From contig NZ_AJGU01000027.1 of NCBI RefSeq assembly GCF_000260795.1, positions 1-32,070 of the forward strand: a stretch of 32,070 nucleotides of DNA, in the 5' to 3' direction. How positions within the stretch are numbered: position 1 is the stretch's first letter; every line of letters begins with the position of its first letter. Below the pieces are notes generated by a model. It did not search any database. It was not told where the DNA came from and saw nothing but the letters and a program-made list of their open reading frames with translations. Made by a program: the position numbers and the translations under genes. The DNA is from Treponema sp. JC4. Its GTDB lineage: Bacteria; Spirochaetota; Spirochaetia; Treponematales; Treponemataceae. This document shows, piece by piece, positions 8,572 through 14,797 of this stretch.

Positions 8572-9420
8572 TTACTGCAAAAGTCCAAGAACAGTCTGTG
8601 TCTGTGAGTTAGACTGTGCGAGCATTGCTGTACCAGCTTGTGTGAGAATCTGGTTCTTAGTAAACTCAACCATTTCGTTAGCCATATCTGTATCGCGGAT
8701 GCGGCTTTCTGCAGACTGAGTATTTTCTGCGGCAATGTCTACACCTTTTGCAGCCATCTCAAATCTGTTCTGGTATGCACCAAGATCTGCTCTCTGTTTT
8801 GTTACTGTTGTTAAAGCAGCATCAACAGCAGCAAGAGTCATGTTTGCATCCTCTGGAGTTGAGATTGTGATCTGTTCATCGCCACCCTGCATACCCTTCA
8901 AACCGAGTGAAGTAGCTGTCATAGTACCGATGAAAACACGTGTGTTCTGGTCAACGTTAGCACCGATCTGGAACTGCATTACTGACTGTCCTTCCTGTGC
9001 AAATCGTCCTGTCAACATATTCATACCGTTGAACTGAGCCTGACTAGCAATGCGGTCAACTTCAGCAACGAGCTGTGATACTTCTACCTGAATCTGCATA
9101 CGATCTTCATCGCTGTAGATACCGTTAGCTGACTGTACTGCAAGCTCGCGAACACGCTGAAGAATGTCTGTTGTTTCTGTCAAGTAACCCTCAGTTGTCT
9201 GAATGAATGAAACACCATTCTCAATGTTGCGGCTAGCCTGGTTAAGTCCGCGAATCTGGCTTCTCATTTTTTCTGATACTGCCAAACCTGAAGCATCGTC
9301 ACCGGCGCGATTGATGCGTTCACCAGAAGAAAGTTTCTCCATGTTCTTCATGATTGAATCATTAGAAATGTTCAATACACGATCAGCATAGAGCGAACTC
9401 ATATTGTGATTAATAATCAT
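8572..9420 (-). CDS. flaB: Flagellin FlaB (copy 1, periplasmic filament core)
   Basis: FlaB is the core flagellin of the spirochaete periplasmic filament and is secreted by the flagellar type III system. The N-terminal D0/D1 domain ([19 protein letters not shown]...[30 protein letters not shown]) and the C-terminal domain ending in GLLQ are intact. There is only a short middle segment, as in treponemal FlaB (~286 residues). I place the start at 9420, giving 282 residues, because GGAGGG sits 7 bases before this ATG. An in-frame ATG at 9435 would put that ribosome binding site inside the gene. Unlike the neighbouring flaB, its leader shows no GGA-loop hairpin. A terminator follows the gene. Confidence 0.96.
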   Translation of the reverse strand: MIINHNMSSLYADRVLNISNDSIMKNMEKLSSGERINRAGDDASGLAVSEKMRSQIRGLNQASRNIENGVSFIQTTEGYLTETTDILQRVRELAVQSANGIYSDEDRMQIQVEVSQLVAEVDRIASQAQFNGMNMLTGRFAQEGQSVMQFQIGANVDQNTRVFIGTMTATSLGLKGMQGGDEQITISTPEDANMTLAAVDAALTTVTKQRADLGAYQNRFEMAAKGVDIAAENTQSAESRIRDTDMANEMVEFTKNQILTQAGTAMLAQSNSQTQTVLGLLQ

Positions 9421-9448
9421 AGTTGTGCCCTCCATGTTTACTTATACA

Positions 9449-9590
9449 TAAAGCATCTTGCTTTACGCCTGCAGGCGAAGGCTGAGTTAGTTCTGCGCCC
9501 CTAACTCAGTTTCAGACCTATTACAGCAGGAATGGTCAGAATAAATAGGCGTTTAATCTGACCGTTCTTGCTGTCACCTGCCAGGGCAGG
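9449..9590. repeat. Run of five inverted repeats in the leader region of flaB copy 1
   Basis: TAAAGCA/TGCTTTA (9449-9465); CGCCTGCAGGCG (9466-9477); CTGAGTTAG/CTAACTCAG (9482-9509); an 18-bp stem 9523-9540 with 9557-9574 (two G-T pairs when read on the plus strand); CCTGCC-AG-GGCAGG (9577-9590). None has a following T-run. They lie 29-170 bp upstream of the flaB start and may shape its mRNA leader or be dispersed palindromic repeats. Confidence 0.75.
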
Positions 9591-9717
9591 GAAGGCACTA
9601 TGTCAAAAATCTTCGGTATATCTGAAAATATACTCTCGTTATAGTCTATTACTATAATACTACTATTTGGTGTTTTTGGGGAGTAAAAAATTTAGAAAAT
9701 TACTGAAACACCGTGCA

Positions 9718-9751
9718 GTTAAAGAACAGCCTGTTTTGACTGTTCTTTAAC
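9718..9751. repeat. 12-bp perfect inverted repeat
   Basis: GTTAAAGAACAG at 9718-9729, a 10-base loop, and CTGTTCTTTAAC at 9740-9751. There is no T-run on either side, so it is probably not a simple terminator. It may protect the 3' end of the upstream flaB transcript. Confidence 0.65.
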
Positions 9752-9802
9752 ATATTTAGTATAACTCACAATCTAAGTAAAGACAACCTTTACTTAAAAG
9801 AA

Positions 9803-10024
9803 CTATCTCAACAAGCTGAGAACGTTCTGACTCTGAGAGTTAGCCTGAGCCAGCATTGGTCGCAGCAGAGCTGCTAGCAATGCTTTATAAGGCAACAATC
9901 CTATTTGTCAGACTATCTCAACAAGCTCAGTACATTCTGACTCTGAGAGTTGGCCTGTGCCAGCATTGGTCGCAAGCAAGCTTGCTTAGCAATGCTGCTT
10001 ATGACTTAACCCCTACTTGCCAGA
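9803..10024 (-). repeat. Two tandem copies of the flagellin 3' end
   Basis: Units starting at 9803 and 9913 repeat the end of the flaB gene that stops at 10025 (spacing 110 and 112 bp). Read on the minus strand, each encodes [17 protein letters not shown] plus TAG, the same residues as the real gene. The nucleotide differences are synonymous (for example TCT/AGT against AGC/AGC serines). Similarity to the gene stops at the same base in both units (after CAGCATTG), where a palindrome begins: 9852-9884 in one and 9961-9997 in the other. The last ~25 bp of each unit also resemble each other. Confidence 0.85.
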
Positions 10025-10885
10025 CTATCTCAACAAGCTGAGTACGTTCTGGCTCTGGCTGTTTGCCTGTGCCAGCATTGCAGTACCTGCCTGCTGGAGT
10101 ACAGAGTTCTTTGTGAATTCAACCATCTGGCTTGCCATGTCTGTATCACGGATGCGTGATTCAGAAGCCTGTGTATTTTCAGCTGCAATATCCAAGCCTC
10201 TTACAGTCATTTCAAGACGGTTCTGATAAGCACCAAGGTCAGCACGCTGTTTGTTGATCTTCTTAAGTGCTTCATCTACTGTTCCAATAGCACGGTTGGC
10301 ATCTTCCGGTGTGGCAAGTGTAATTTTTTCACCAGTTCCGAGTTCGCGAACTCCAAGAGCATCAGAAGTCATAGTTCCGATGTAAACCTGTACACGCTGA
10401 TCCATGTTAGCACCAATGTGGAACCACATAGAAGCTGTAACTGTGTTTTCTCCCATAGCCTGTGCGAAACGGCCTGTAAGCATGTTCATGCCGTTGAACT
10501 GAGCAGAACTTGCAATACGATCAACTTCAGAAACGAGAGCAGAAATTTCTACCTGAATCTGCATGCGGTCTTCAGAAGAGTAGATACCGTTTGAAGACTG
10601 AACAGCAAGTTCACGGATACGCTGCATGATGTCTGTTGTTTCCTGCAAATAGCCTTCAGTTGTCTGAATAAAGCTGATGCCGTTCAAAGCATTCTTAGAA
10701 GCCTGATTCAAACCTCTGATCTGGCTGCGCATCTTTTCAGATACTGCAAGACCTGAAGCATCATCACCTGCACGATTGATTCTTTCTCCTGATGAGAGTT
10801 TCTCCATGTCTTTTGTGAAACTTACACCAGTAACTCCGAGCTGACGGTTGGCAAACATTGCCGACATGTTGTGGTTGATAACCAT
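10025..10885 (-). CDS. flaB: Flagellin FlaB (copy 2, periplasmic filament core)
   Basis: This is a second core flagellin of 286 residues. It has intact N-terminal ([17 protein letters not shown]...[30 protein letters not shown]) and C-terminal ([19 protein letters not shown]) domains. It shares long identical stretches with copy 1 but differs in the middle (about residues 150-200). AAGGAGGA lies 5-6 bases before the ATG and is folded into a small hairpin. A second hairpin with an AGGA loop lies just upstream, so translation is probably held by CsrA. A sigma28-type promoter is visible ~160 bp upstream. Two partial copies of its 3' end follow the gene. Confidence 0.97.
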   Translation of the reverse strand: MVINHNMSAMFANRQLGVTGVSFTKDMEKLSSGERINRAGDDASGLAVSEKMRSQIRGLNQASKNALNGISFIQTTEGYLQETTDIMQRIRELAVQSSNGIYSSEDRMQIQVEISALVSEVDRIASSAQFNGMNMLTGRFAQAMGENTVTASMWFHIGANMDQRVQVYIGTMTSDALGVRELGTGEKITLATPEDANRAIGTVDEALKKINKQRADLGAYQNRLEMTVRGLDIAAENTQASESRIRDTDMASQMVEFTKNSVLQQAGTAMLAQANSQSQNVLSLLR

Positions 10886-10888
10886 AGT

Positions 10889-10930
10889 ATTCCTCCTTGG
10901 AATGTTGTGGCAGAAGAATCCTTTCTTCTG
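10889..10930 (-). promoter_or_regulatory. Predicted CsrA-binding leader of flaB copy 2
   Basis: On the minus strand there are two small hairpins. The distal one is CAGAAGAA, loop AGGA, TTCTTCTG (10930-10911; 8 bp, perfect). The proximal one is ATTCC, loop AAGGA, GGAAT (10903-10889; 5 bp, perfect), and its loop is part of the ribosome binding site. GGA in a loop, with one site over the ribosome binding site and one ~25 bases upstream, is the known arrangement of CsrA targets such as Bacillus hag. The fliW-csrA pair is at 3210-3907. Confidence 0.72.
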
Positions 10931-10940
10931 TAAAAAAGAC

Positions 10941-10988
10941 GCAAAAATGCGTAAATGTTCTTACAAGGCTACATCTACACATTTTTGC
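10941..10988 (-). promoter_or_regulatory. 18-bp stem-loop in the flaB copy 2 leader
   Basis: The arms 10941-10958 and 10971-10988 differ at two positions. In minus-strand RNA both differences become G-U pairs, so the stem is fully paired with a 12-base loop. In plus-strand RNA they would be A-C mismatches. This supports a structure that works in the flaB mRNA leader, upstream of the two GGA hairpins. Confidence 0.7.
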
Positions 10989-11044
10989 CGAACTGTTTGG
11001 CCTTTGCTTCTACGAAGTCGGAAAACCATAACACTTCTTATATA

Positions 11045-11072
11045 TAATCGGAGGACTGGTTCTGAATCTTTA
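11045..11072 (-). promoter_or_regulatory. Sigma28-type promoter of flaB copy 2
   Basis: Minus strand: TAAA at 11072-11069, 16-base spacer, TCCGATTA at 11052-11045 (consensus TAAA-N15-GCCGATAA). An A/T-tract block lies directly upstream (11073-11112), where an UP-like element would sit. Transcription from here gives a leader of roughly 150 bases holding the three hairpins described at 10889-10988. Confidence 0.68.
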
Positions 11073-11111
11073 ATAAAAATTTCAAAAAAATTAAAAAAAA
11101 TTTTAAATTTT

Positions 11112-11771
11112 TTAGATTTTTAGAGATTCAATGATTTTTTTGAGTTGTTTTGTAGCTTTTCCACGATGAGAAATGCCGTTTTTTTCATCTGCAGACAACT
11201 GGGCTACGGTTTTATTGAATTCTGGAAGGAAAACAATAGGATCATAACCAAAACCGCCGTCTCCAGCCTGTTTACTTATATCTTCTATTAAAGTTCCTTC
11301 AAAGGTTTCCTGACAGACATAAAGACGGTCTGTACCAAGATATAAAACCATTGCGCAGGTGTAGTGACAGCTTCTCTCTCCGTGAAGATATGCCGCCTGT
11401 GGAAGTTTTTCTCTTTTTACGGCTTCATTTAGCTGATTAATAAGAAAGACATTCTGTTCTTCCTGACTGATTTTGCTTCCGTCAGGTTTTCCCTTCATAA
11501 AATCAGGGCCTGCATAACGGGAAGAATAAATTCCCGGAGCACCGCCCAGCGCATCCACGCAGATTCCTGAATCATCCGCAATAACAGGCTGGTGAACGAT
11601 ATCATACAAAGCCTTTGCCTTAATAAGGCTGTTTTCATAAAAGGTAATTCCCGTCTCTTCAGGATTAAAGTCAATTCCTTCATCAGACGGGATAAGGATT
11701 TCATGCTCAGGAAGAAGCTGCTGCATCTCCCGTTTTTTGTTTTTATTTCCGCTAGCTAAGTAAATTTTCAT
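11112..11771 (-). CDS. rdgB: XTP/dITP pyrophosphatase (non-canonical purine NTP hydrolase)
   Basis: This enzyme removes ITP, dITP and XTP from the nucleotide pool by hydrolysis to the monophosphate and PPi. The 219-residue protein shows the Ham1/RdgB signatures in order: YLASGNKNKKREM near the start, ADDSGICVDALGGAPGIYSSRYAG (about 66-89, with the catalytic acidic pair), GDGGFGYDPIVFLPE (about 171-185) and the end motif SADEKNGISHRGKA. The ~20 residues between the middle motifs (YLHGERSCHYTCAM) fit the family. It lies 55 bp downstream of the sigma-like gene on the same strand; its ribosome binding site is weak. Confidence 0.95.
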   Translation of the reverse strand: MKIYLASGNKNKKREMQQLLPEHEILIPSDEGIDFNPEETGITFYENSLIKAKALYDIVHQPVIADDSGICVDALGGAPGIYSSRYAGPDFMKGKPDGSKISQEEQNVFLINQLNEAVKREKLPQAAYLHGERSCHYTCAMVLYLGTDRLYVCQETFEGTLIEDISKQAGDGGFGYDPIVFLPEFNKTVAQLSADEKNGISHRGKATKQLKKIIESLKI

Positions 11772-11826
11772 GCTGATATATTAGCGGAAATTAAAATTAT
11801 AGTCATTGCTGAGAAAGCCCTGACTT

Positions 11827-12738
11827 TTACAGGTCTTTAAAAAGGTTTTTGTAGTTATCTGCACAGGAAAGATAGTACCTGACCTGCCGTTCACAAATTC
11901 CAAGAAGGCTTGCAATAAGAGCATTTGAAGTAACCAGGTGCGAAGTCTGATGTTCCAGCTGATGATTTTTTGTCAGCCAGGCATGAGAATGATGCTGGTA
12001 TTTCTGCAGCAGTTCTATTTTAGATGGATCAAATCCTTCCTGGAATTGTGAATAGTAATTAATCTGAGTCTGATAGCGGTTTTTATAAAAATATGATTTA
12101 TTTCTTGATTCAGCCAGCGATTTACGTTTTTCAATCTTATTTTTAAGGCTGTTTTTGCAAAAGCGTCTGCCTTCCATAATTATTGAATAATTCAGCCCCA
12201 GACTTTTGCTTATTGAATAAAGACTTTTTTCATCAAAATATAAAACATATTTCAAAATTAAAATTATTAGGACTTTGTCTCTTTTGGAAGTGTAGCCTTG
12301 TAAGGCGGAACGAAGATCTTCTACTGAGACCATTTTTCTTGCATAGGGTGGTGTAACATCTGCACAAAGAAGTGGCTTGTATGCTTCATATTTGTTTTTG
12401 TTCATAAGGATTTTTTTATATTCTTCATGAATTGTTGTGAACTCATCTATGCTTCTTCTTGCCCTTTTCTTCAGATTTTTACTAATCATTGATGTAACCT
12501 GGGAATAGAAATATGGAAAAAAGTTACCTATTGATTTATTGTAGCTGTCAATTACAATTCCGCCTTTTTCAAGGAAGTCCAGAATGATTTCTTCCCTGAA
12601 ATCTTCATCATACTTGTGAAGTCCGAAGATAGGGTAGTTTCTGAAAATAAATTCAGCCAGATAATTCAGAGCCTGATTTCTACTGATTTTGCCTTTATGC
12701 ATAAGCTCTGGAAGTTCGTTTAATTCGATTTCTAACAT
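11827..12738 (-). CDS. Sigma-factor-like DNA-binding protein of unknown role
   Basis: The 303-residue protein is not assigned to a named family. Residues about 42-95 (YDEDFREEIILDFLEKGG...SYNKSIGNFFPYFYSQVTSM...KKRARR) resemble region 2 of ECF-type sigma factors. Residues about 150-200 (KRDKVLIILILKYVLYFDEKSLYSISKSLGL) look like a region-4 helix-turn-helix. A second helix-turn-helix-like segment lies at about 272-290 (NALIASLLGICERQVRYYL). The middle is rich in Lys and Tyr. AAGGAAAC precedes the ATG. A strong sigma54-type promoter lies ~50 bp upstream (12802-12787). The gene may encode an alternative regulator expressed under RpoN control; this is inference. Confidence 0.8.
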   Translation of the reverse strand: MLEIELNELPELMHKGKISRNQALNYLAEFIFRNYPIFGLHKYDEDFREEIILDFLEKGGIVIDSYNKSIGNFFPYFYSQVTSMISKNLKKRARRSIDEFTTIHEEYKKILMNKNKYEAYKPLLCADVTPPYARKMVSVEDLRSALQGYTSKRDKVLIILILKYVLYFDEKSLYSISKSLGLNYSIIMEGRRFCKNSLKNKIEKRKSLAESRNKSYFYKNRYQTQINYYSQFQEGFDPSKIELLQKYQHHSHAWLTKNHQLEHQTSHLVTSNALIASLLGICERQVRYYLSCADNYKNLFKDL

Positions 12739-12785
12739 TATTGTTTCCTTATTTTTTCTATTTTTTGGTGCGCACAGCTTATATA

Positions 12786-12803
12786 TAGCAATTTCTATGC
12801 CAG
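12786..12803 (-). promoter_or_regulatory. Sigma54 (RpoN)-type promoter
   Basis: Minus strand CTGGCATAGAAATTGCT: the -24 GG and -12 GC are exactly 10 bases apart, and all but two positions match the consensus YTGGCACGrNNNTTGCW. The expected start of transcription is near 12775, giving a leader of about 38 bases with AAGGAAAC before the ATG at 12738. An activator site was not identified. Confidence 0.65.
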
Positions 12804-12881
12804 AAAAGTGCTTTTGGATTAGTCATATGGAAAAAATTAAAAGAAATCTGCTTTTTTTTGTTAAAATTGAGCTTTTATATA

Positions 12882-12910
12882 TTGACCAAGCAGCCAGAAA
12901 TCTATATTAT
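12882..12910 (+). promoter_or_regulatory. Sigma70 promoter of tRNA-Met
   Basis: TTGACC at 12882-12887, 17-bp spacer, TATTAT at 12905-12910. The mature tRNA begins 14 bases after the -10, as expected for a short leader. Confidence 0.8.
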
Positions 12911-12923
12911 TAAACTCACTTAC

Positions 12924-12996
12924 GGCGACCTAGCTCAGTTGGTAGAGCACACGGCTCATATCCGTGATGTCAATGGTTCAATCCCATTGGTCGCTA
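12924..12996 (+). tRNA. tRNA-Met (anticodon CAT)
   Basis: The cloverleaf is complete: acceptor GGCGACC with GGTCGCT, D arm GCTC..GAGC with GGTAG, anticodon stem CACGG/CCGTG with loop CTCATAT, and T arm AATGG/CCATT with loop TTCAATC. The G1-U72 pair and A73 match elongator tRNA-Met of some bacteria rather than initiator tRNA. The tRNA-Ile with modified CAT anticodon cannot be wholly excluded. CCA is not encoded directly after A73 (TCCA follows), so it must be added. Confidence 0.93.
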
Positions 12997-12999
12997 TCC

Positions 13000-13037
13000 A
13001 AGGTCATAAAGATTTTAATCTTTGTGACCTTTTTTTT
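13000..13037 (+). terminator. Rho-independent terminator of tRNA-Met
   Basis: A 14-bp stem (13000-13013 with 13018-13031, one G-T pair), loop TTTA, followed by a T-run to 13037. It starts 4 bases after the tRNA. Confidence 0.93.
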
Positions 13038-13080
13038 ATGTCTTTTATCTTTTCTGGGATTAAAAAATACAGTTTGATAA

Positions 13081-13136
13081 GTAAAAATTAATTAAAAATG
13101 TTAATAAATTAATAGATAATTTGTAAAAATTAATTA
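13081..13136 (+). repeat. 14-bp direct repeat upstream of the secreted-protein gene
   Basis: GTAAAAATTAATTA occurs at 13081-13094 and 13123-13136, 42 bp apart (four helical turns), upstream of the promoter at 13181. The region is very AT-rich, so chance is possible. Confidence 0.4.
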
Positions 13137-13180
13137 TTCTTGCCCAATCAAAAAATTATTCTTTTGTTGAATAAAAAATG

Positions 13181-13209
13181 TTGTTAAATAAAGATAATAA
13201 GAATATAAT
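13181..13209 (+). promoter_or_regulatory. Sigma70 promoter of the 136-codon gene
   Basis: TTGTTA at 13181-13186, 17-bp spacer, TATAAT at 13204-13209. The ATG at 13232 follows after a short leader with an AGGAGA ribosome binding site. Confidence 0.82.
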
Positions 13210-13231
13210 ATCTGTATAACAGGAGATACTT

Positions 13232-13642
13232 ATGAAAAAGCTTTTTGTTTTGATTGCACTTGCAGTTATGTTCATTCCTTCTCTTTCGGCTAAATCGAAG
13301 AAATCAGAAGTAACATATTATAGTGTGCCTGTCTTAAAGGTTTTGGATAGCCGTGACGCTTATGTTGTAATTTATCAGAAGAATAGAATTGGTACAGCTT
13401 CTGTTCTTCTTCCAAAAAAATGGTGCCTGCCTACAAAAGGTGAAGCTGTAAAACTCAGAGTAAGAGCAGTTAATACTCAGAACGAAGCTTACTTCAGTGT
13501 TTACAAACGTAACGGAGAATTCTATCGTGCTGTTTTGAATGTCCCAATGAAGAAAACAAATCCAATCTGGGGTATTGTTGATCAGAAAAACAGCCAGCTT
13601 GAAGGTGCTGACAAAGAGACTCTGGAAGAACTTGAATTGTAG
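13232..13642 (+). CDS. Small exported protein of unknown function
   Basis: The 136-residue protein has a clear signal peptide (MKKLFVLIALAVMFIPSLSA, cleavage after residue ~20 at SLSA-KS). The mature part is mostly beta-strand-like (VTYYSVPVLKVLDSRDAYVVIYQ, ASVLLPKKW, AVKLRVRAV) with a charged tail rich in Glu. No lipobox, no cysteine pair and no named domain are recognised. A consensus sigma70 promoter and a terminator flank it, so it is a single-gene unit and probably well expressed. A periplasmic location is likely. Confidence 0.88.
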   Translation: MKKLFVLIALAVMFIPSLSAKSKKSEVTYYSVPVLKVLDSRDAYVVIYQKNRIGTASVLLPKKWCLPTKGEAVKLRVRAVNTQNEAYFSVYKRNGEFYRAVLNVPMKKTNPIWGIVDQKNSQLEGADKETLEELEL

Positions 13643-13668
13643 TAATTTTGCAATTTATTTTGTAATAT

Positions 13669-13698
13669 AAAAGAGGGCTGAAAAGTCCTCTTTTTATT
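13669..13698 (+). terminator. Rho-independent terminator after the exported protein
   Basis: Stem AAAAGAGGGCT with AGTCCTCTTTT (one G-T pair), loop GAAA, followed by a T-rich run. It lies 26 bp after the stop at 13642. Confidence 0.9.
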
Positions 13699-13720
13699 TT
13701 TTAAAGGTAAAGTTAAAGAT

Positions 13721-14707
13721 ATGAAACAGATTTTAGATTCAGATGTTGAGGCATTAAAAAAGTTTATAGAAGGCCATGATTTTTTCTTTGTTGTAGGACA
13801 TAAAGAACCGGATGGAGACTGTATGTCGAGCTGTCTTGGGGCAGCCGCAATTCTTGACGGTTTTAATAAACGCTATCAGCTGCTTTCTGCAGGTCCTTTT
13901 AAGCGAAATGAAGTAAAGCGTTTTGAAGAAAAGTTTTCCAATACAATGGAATTCCTTGATGATAATGAGCGCAAGACTGCCGGAGTAATTATTGTTGACT
14001 GTTCCGAATTGAGCCGTCTTGGTGAAATTGACGGAGATTTTGAAGGACTTGATATTTTTGTAATAGATCATCATAAAACTTCCGGGCTTCCTGAGGGAGC
14101 TCTGGGCTTTATTGATTCTGATACTCCTGCCTGCGCTTATCTTGTACAGCAGTTTTACGAGCGTTTAATTGGACCAGTTCCTGAAGAACTTGCAAAGAAT
14201 CTTTTCTTTGGTCTTTGTACGGATACAGGCTTTTTCCGCTTTGTAAGTAACAGCGGTGCCGAGGTTTTTGACGGGGCCAGCAGACTTGTAAAGGCAGGAG
14301 CTGATCCTAGAAGAACCTATAATCAGATTAATTCCGGAAAGCCTTATTCCACAAGAAAACTTCTTGGTACTCTTTTGATGAAGGCAGAGCGCTATCTTGA
14401 AGGAAAACTTGTAATTACTACAGAAAGCCTTGATGATACTAAAAAATACGGGCTTGAAGGCCGCGATTCAGATGCCCTATACCAGCTTTTTCTTGCAACT
14501 GAAGGTGTTCAGGCGGTAGTTTTTCTTCGTCAGGATACAGAAACTACCTGTACCGGCGGTTTCCGTTCCCTTGATGAAATTGATGTATCGCAGGTTGCAG
14601 CCAAATTCGGCGGCGGCGGTCACAAAAATGCCAGCGGCATGAGCTGTAACGGCAAAATTGAAACGCTTTTGCCGCAAATTGTAAAAGAATTTGCACGCAT
14701 AATGTAA
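13721..14707 (+). CDS. nrnA: DHH/DHHA1 phosphoesterase, NrnA-like oligoribonuclease/pAp phosphatase
   Basis: NrnA-type enzymes degrade 2-5-nt RNA from the end and dephosphorylate 3'-phosphoadenosine phosphate, using two Mn ions. The 328-residue protein has DHH motif I GHKEPDGDCMSS (H27, D31, D33), D93 in VIIVDCSE, motif III DHHKTSG (116-122), and the DHHA1 substrate motif GGGGHKNASG (297-306). Length and order match NrnA rather than full RecJ (which is ~570 residues). The gene stands alone between a terminator and a convergent spacer full of palindromes. Confidence 0.9.
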   Translation: MKQILDSDVEALKKFIEGHDFFFVVGHKEPDGDCMSSCLGAAAILDGFNKRYQLLSAGPFKRNEVKRFEEKFSNTMEFLDDNERKTAGVIIVDCSELSRLGEIDGDFEGLDIFVIDHHKTSGLPEGALGFIDSDTPACAYLVQQFYERLIGPVPEELAKNLFFGLCTDTGFFRFVSNSGAEVFDGASRLVKAGADPRRTYNQINSGKPYSTRKLLGTLLMKAERYLEGKLVITTESLDDTKKYGLEGRDSDALYQLFLATEGVQAVVFLRQDTETTCTGGFRSLDEIDVSQVAAKFGGGGHKNASGMSCNGKIETLLPQIVKEFARIM

Positions 14708-14780
14708 TGCGATGGTCGTAATTGGGGTTACAACTTCCAGATGTCTTGAACCATCGCTTAACATGCGCTTCGCGCATGTT
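14705..14780. repeat. Two inverted repeats at the end of the DHH gene
   Basis: TAA(T)GCGATGGT at 14705-14716 pairs with ACCATCGCTTA at 14750-14760 (11 bp with one bulged T) and includes the stop codon. It is followed by AACATGCGC-TTC-GCGCATGTT (14760-14780, 9-bp stem). Neither is followed by a T-run. Confidence 0.75.
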
Positions 14781-14797
14781 GTAGGATTGATTTTTAC

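Larger units (their letters stand above)
9436..10024. other. Hairpin-rich spacer between the two flaB genes
   Basis: This 589-bp stretch holds no intact gene. From left to right it contains a run of five inverted repeats (9449-9590), an AT-rich part that may hold the promoter of the downstream flaB (no convincing sigma28 match), a 12-bp perfect inverted repeat (9718-9729 with 9740-9751), a 9-bp one (9774-9782 with 9788-9796), and two tandem copies of the flagellin 3' end (from 9803 and 9913), each carrying its own palindrome. Confidence 0.85.

Noticed and set aside
9421-9435. Upstream in-frame ATG for flaB copy 1, adding five residues
   Set aside because: The best ribosome binding site (GGAGGG, 9433-9428) would lie inside the coding part, and flagellins start MIINHN.
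9620-9650. Sigma28 promoter for flaB copy 1
   Set aside because: The nearest -10-like sequence (ACCGAAGA on the minus strand) is poor and no TAAA lies at the right distance.
9803-10024. CRISPR-like or antigenic-variation cassette array
   Set aside because: There are only two extra units, they are diverged, and they encode the same residues as the gene, so they cannot create variants.
14705-14780. Integron attC-like site
   Set aside because: The bulged stem and an RYYYAAC-like GCTTAAC are suggestive, but no matching GTTRRRY core, no second site and no integrase are present.
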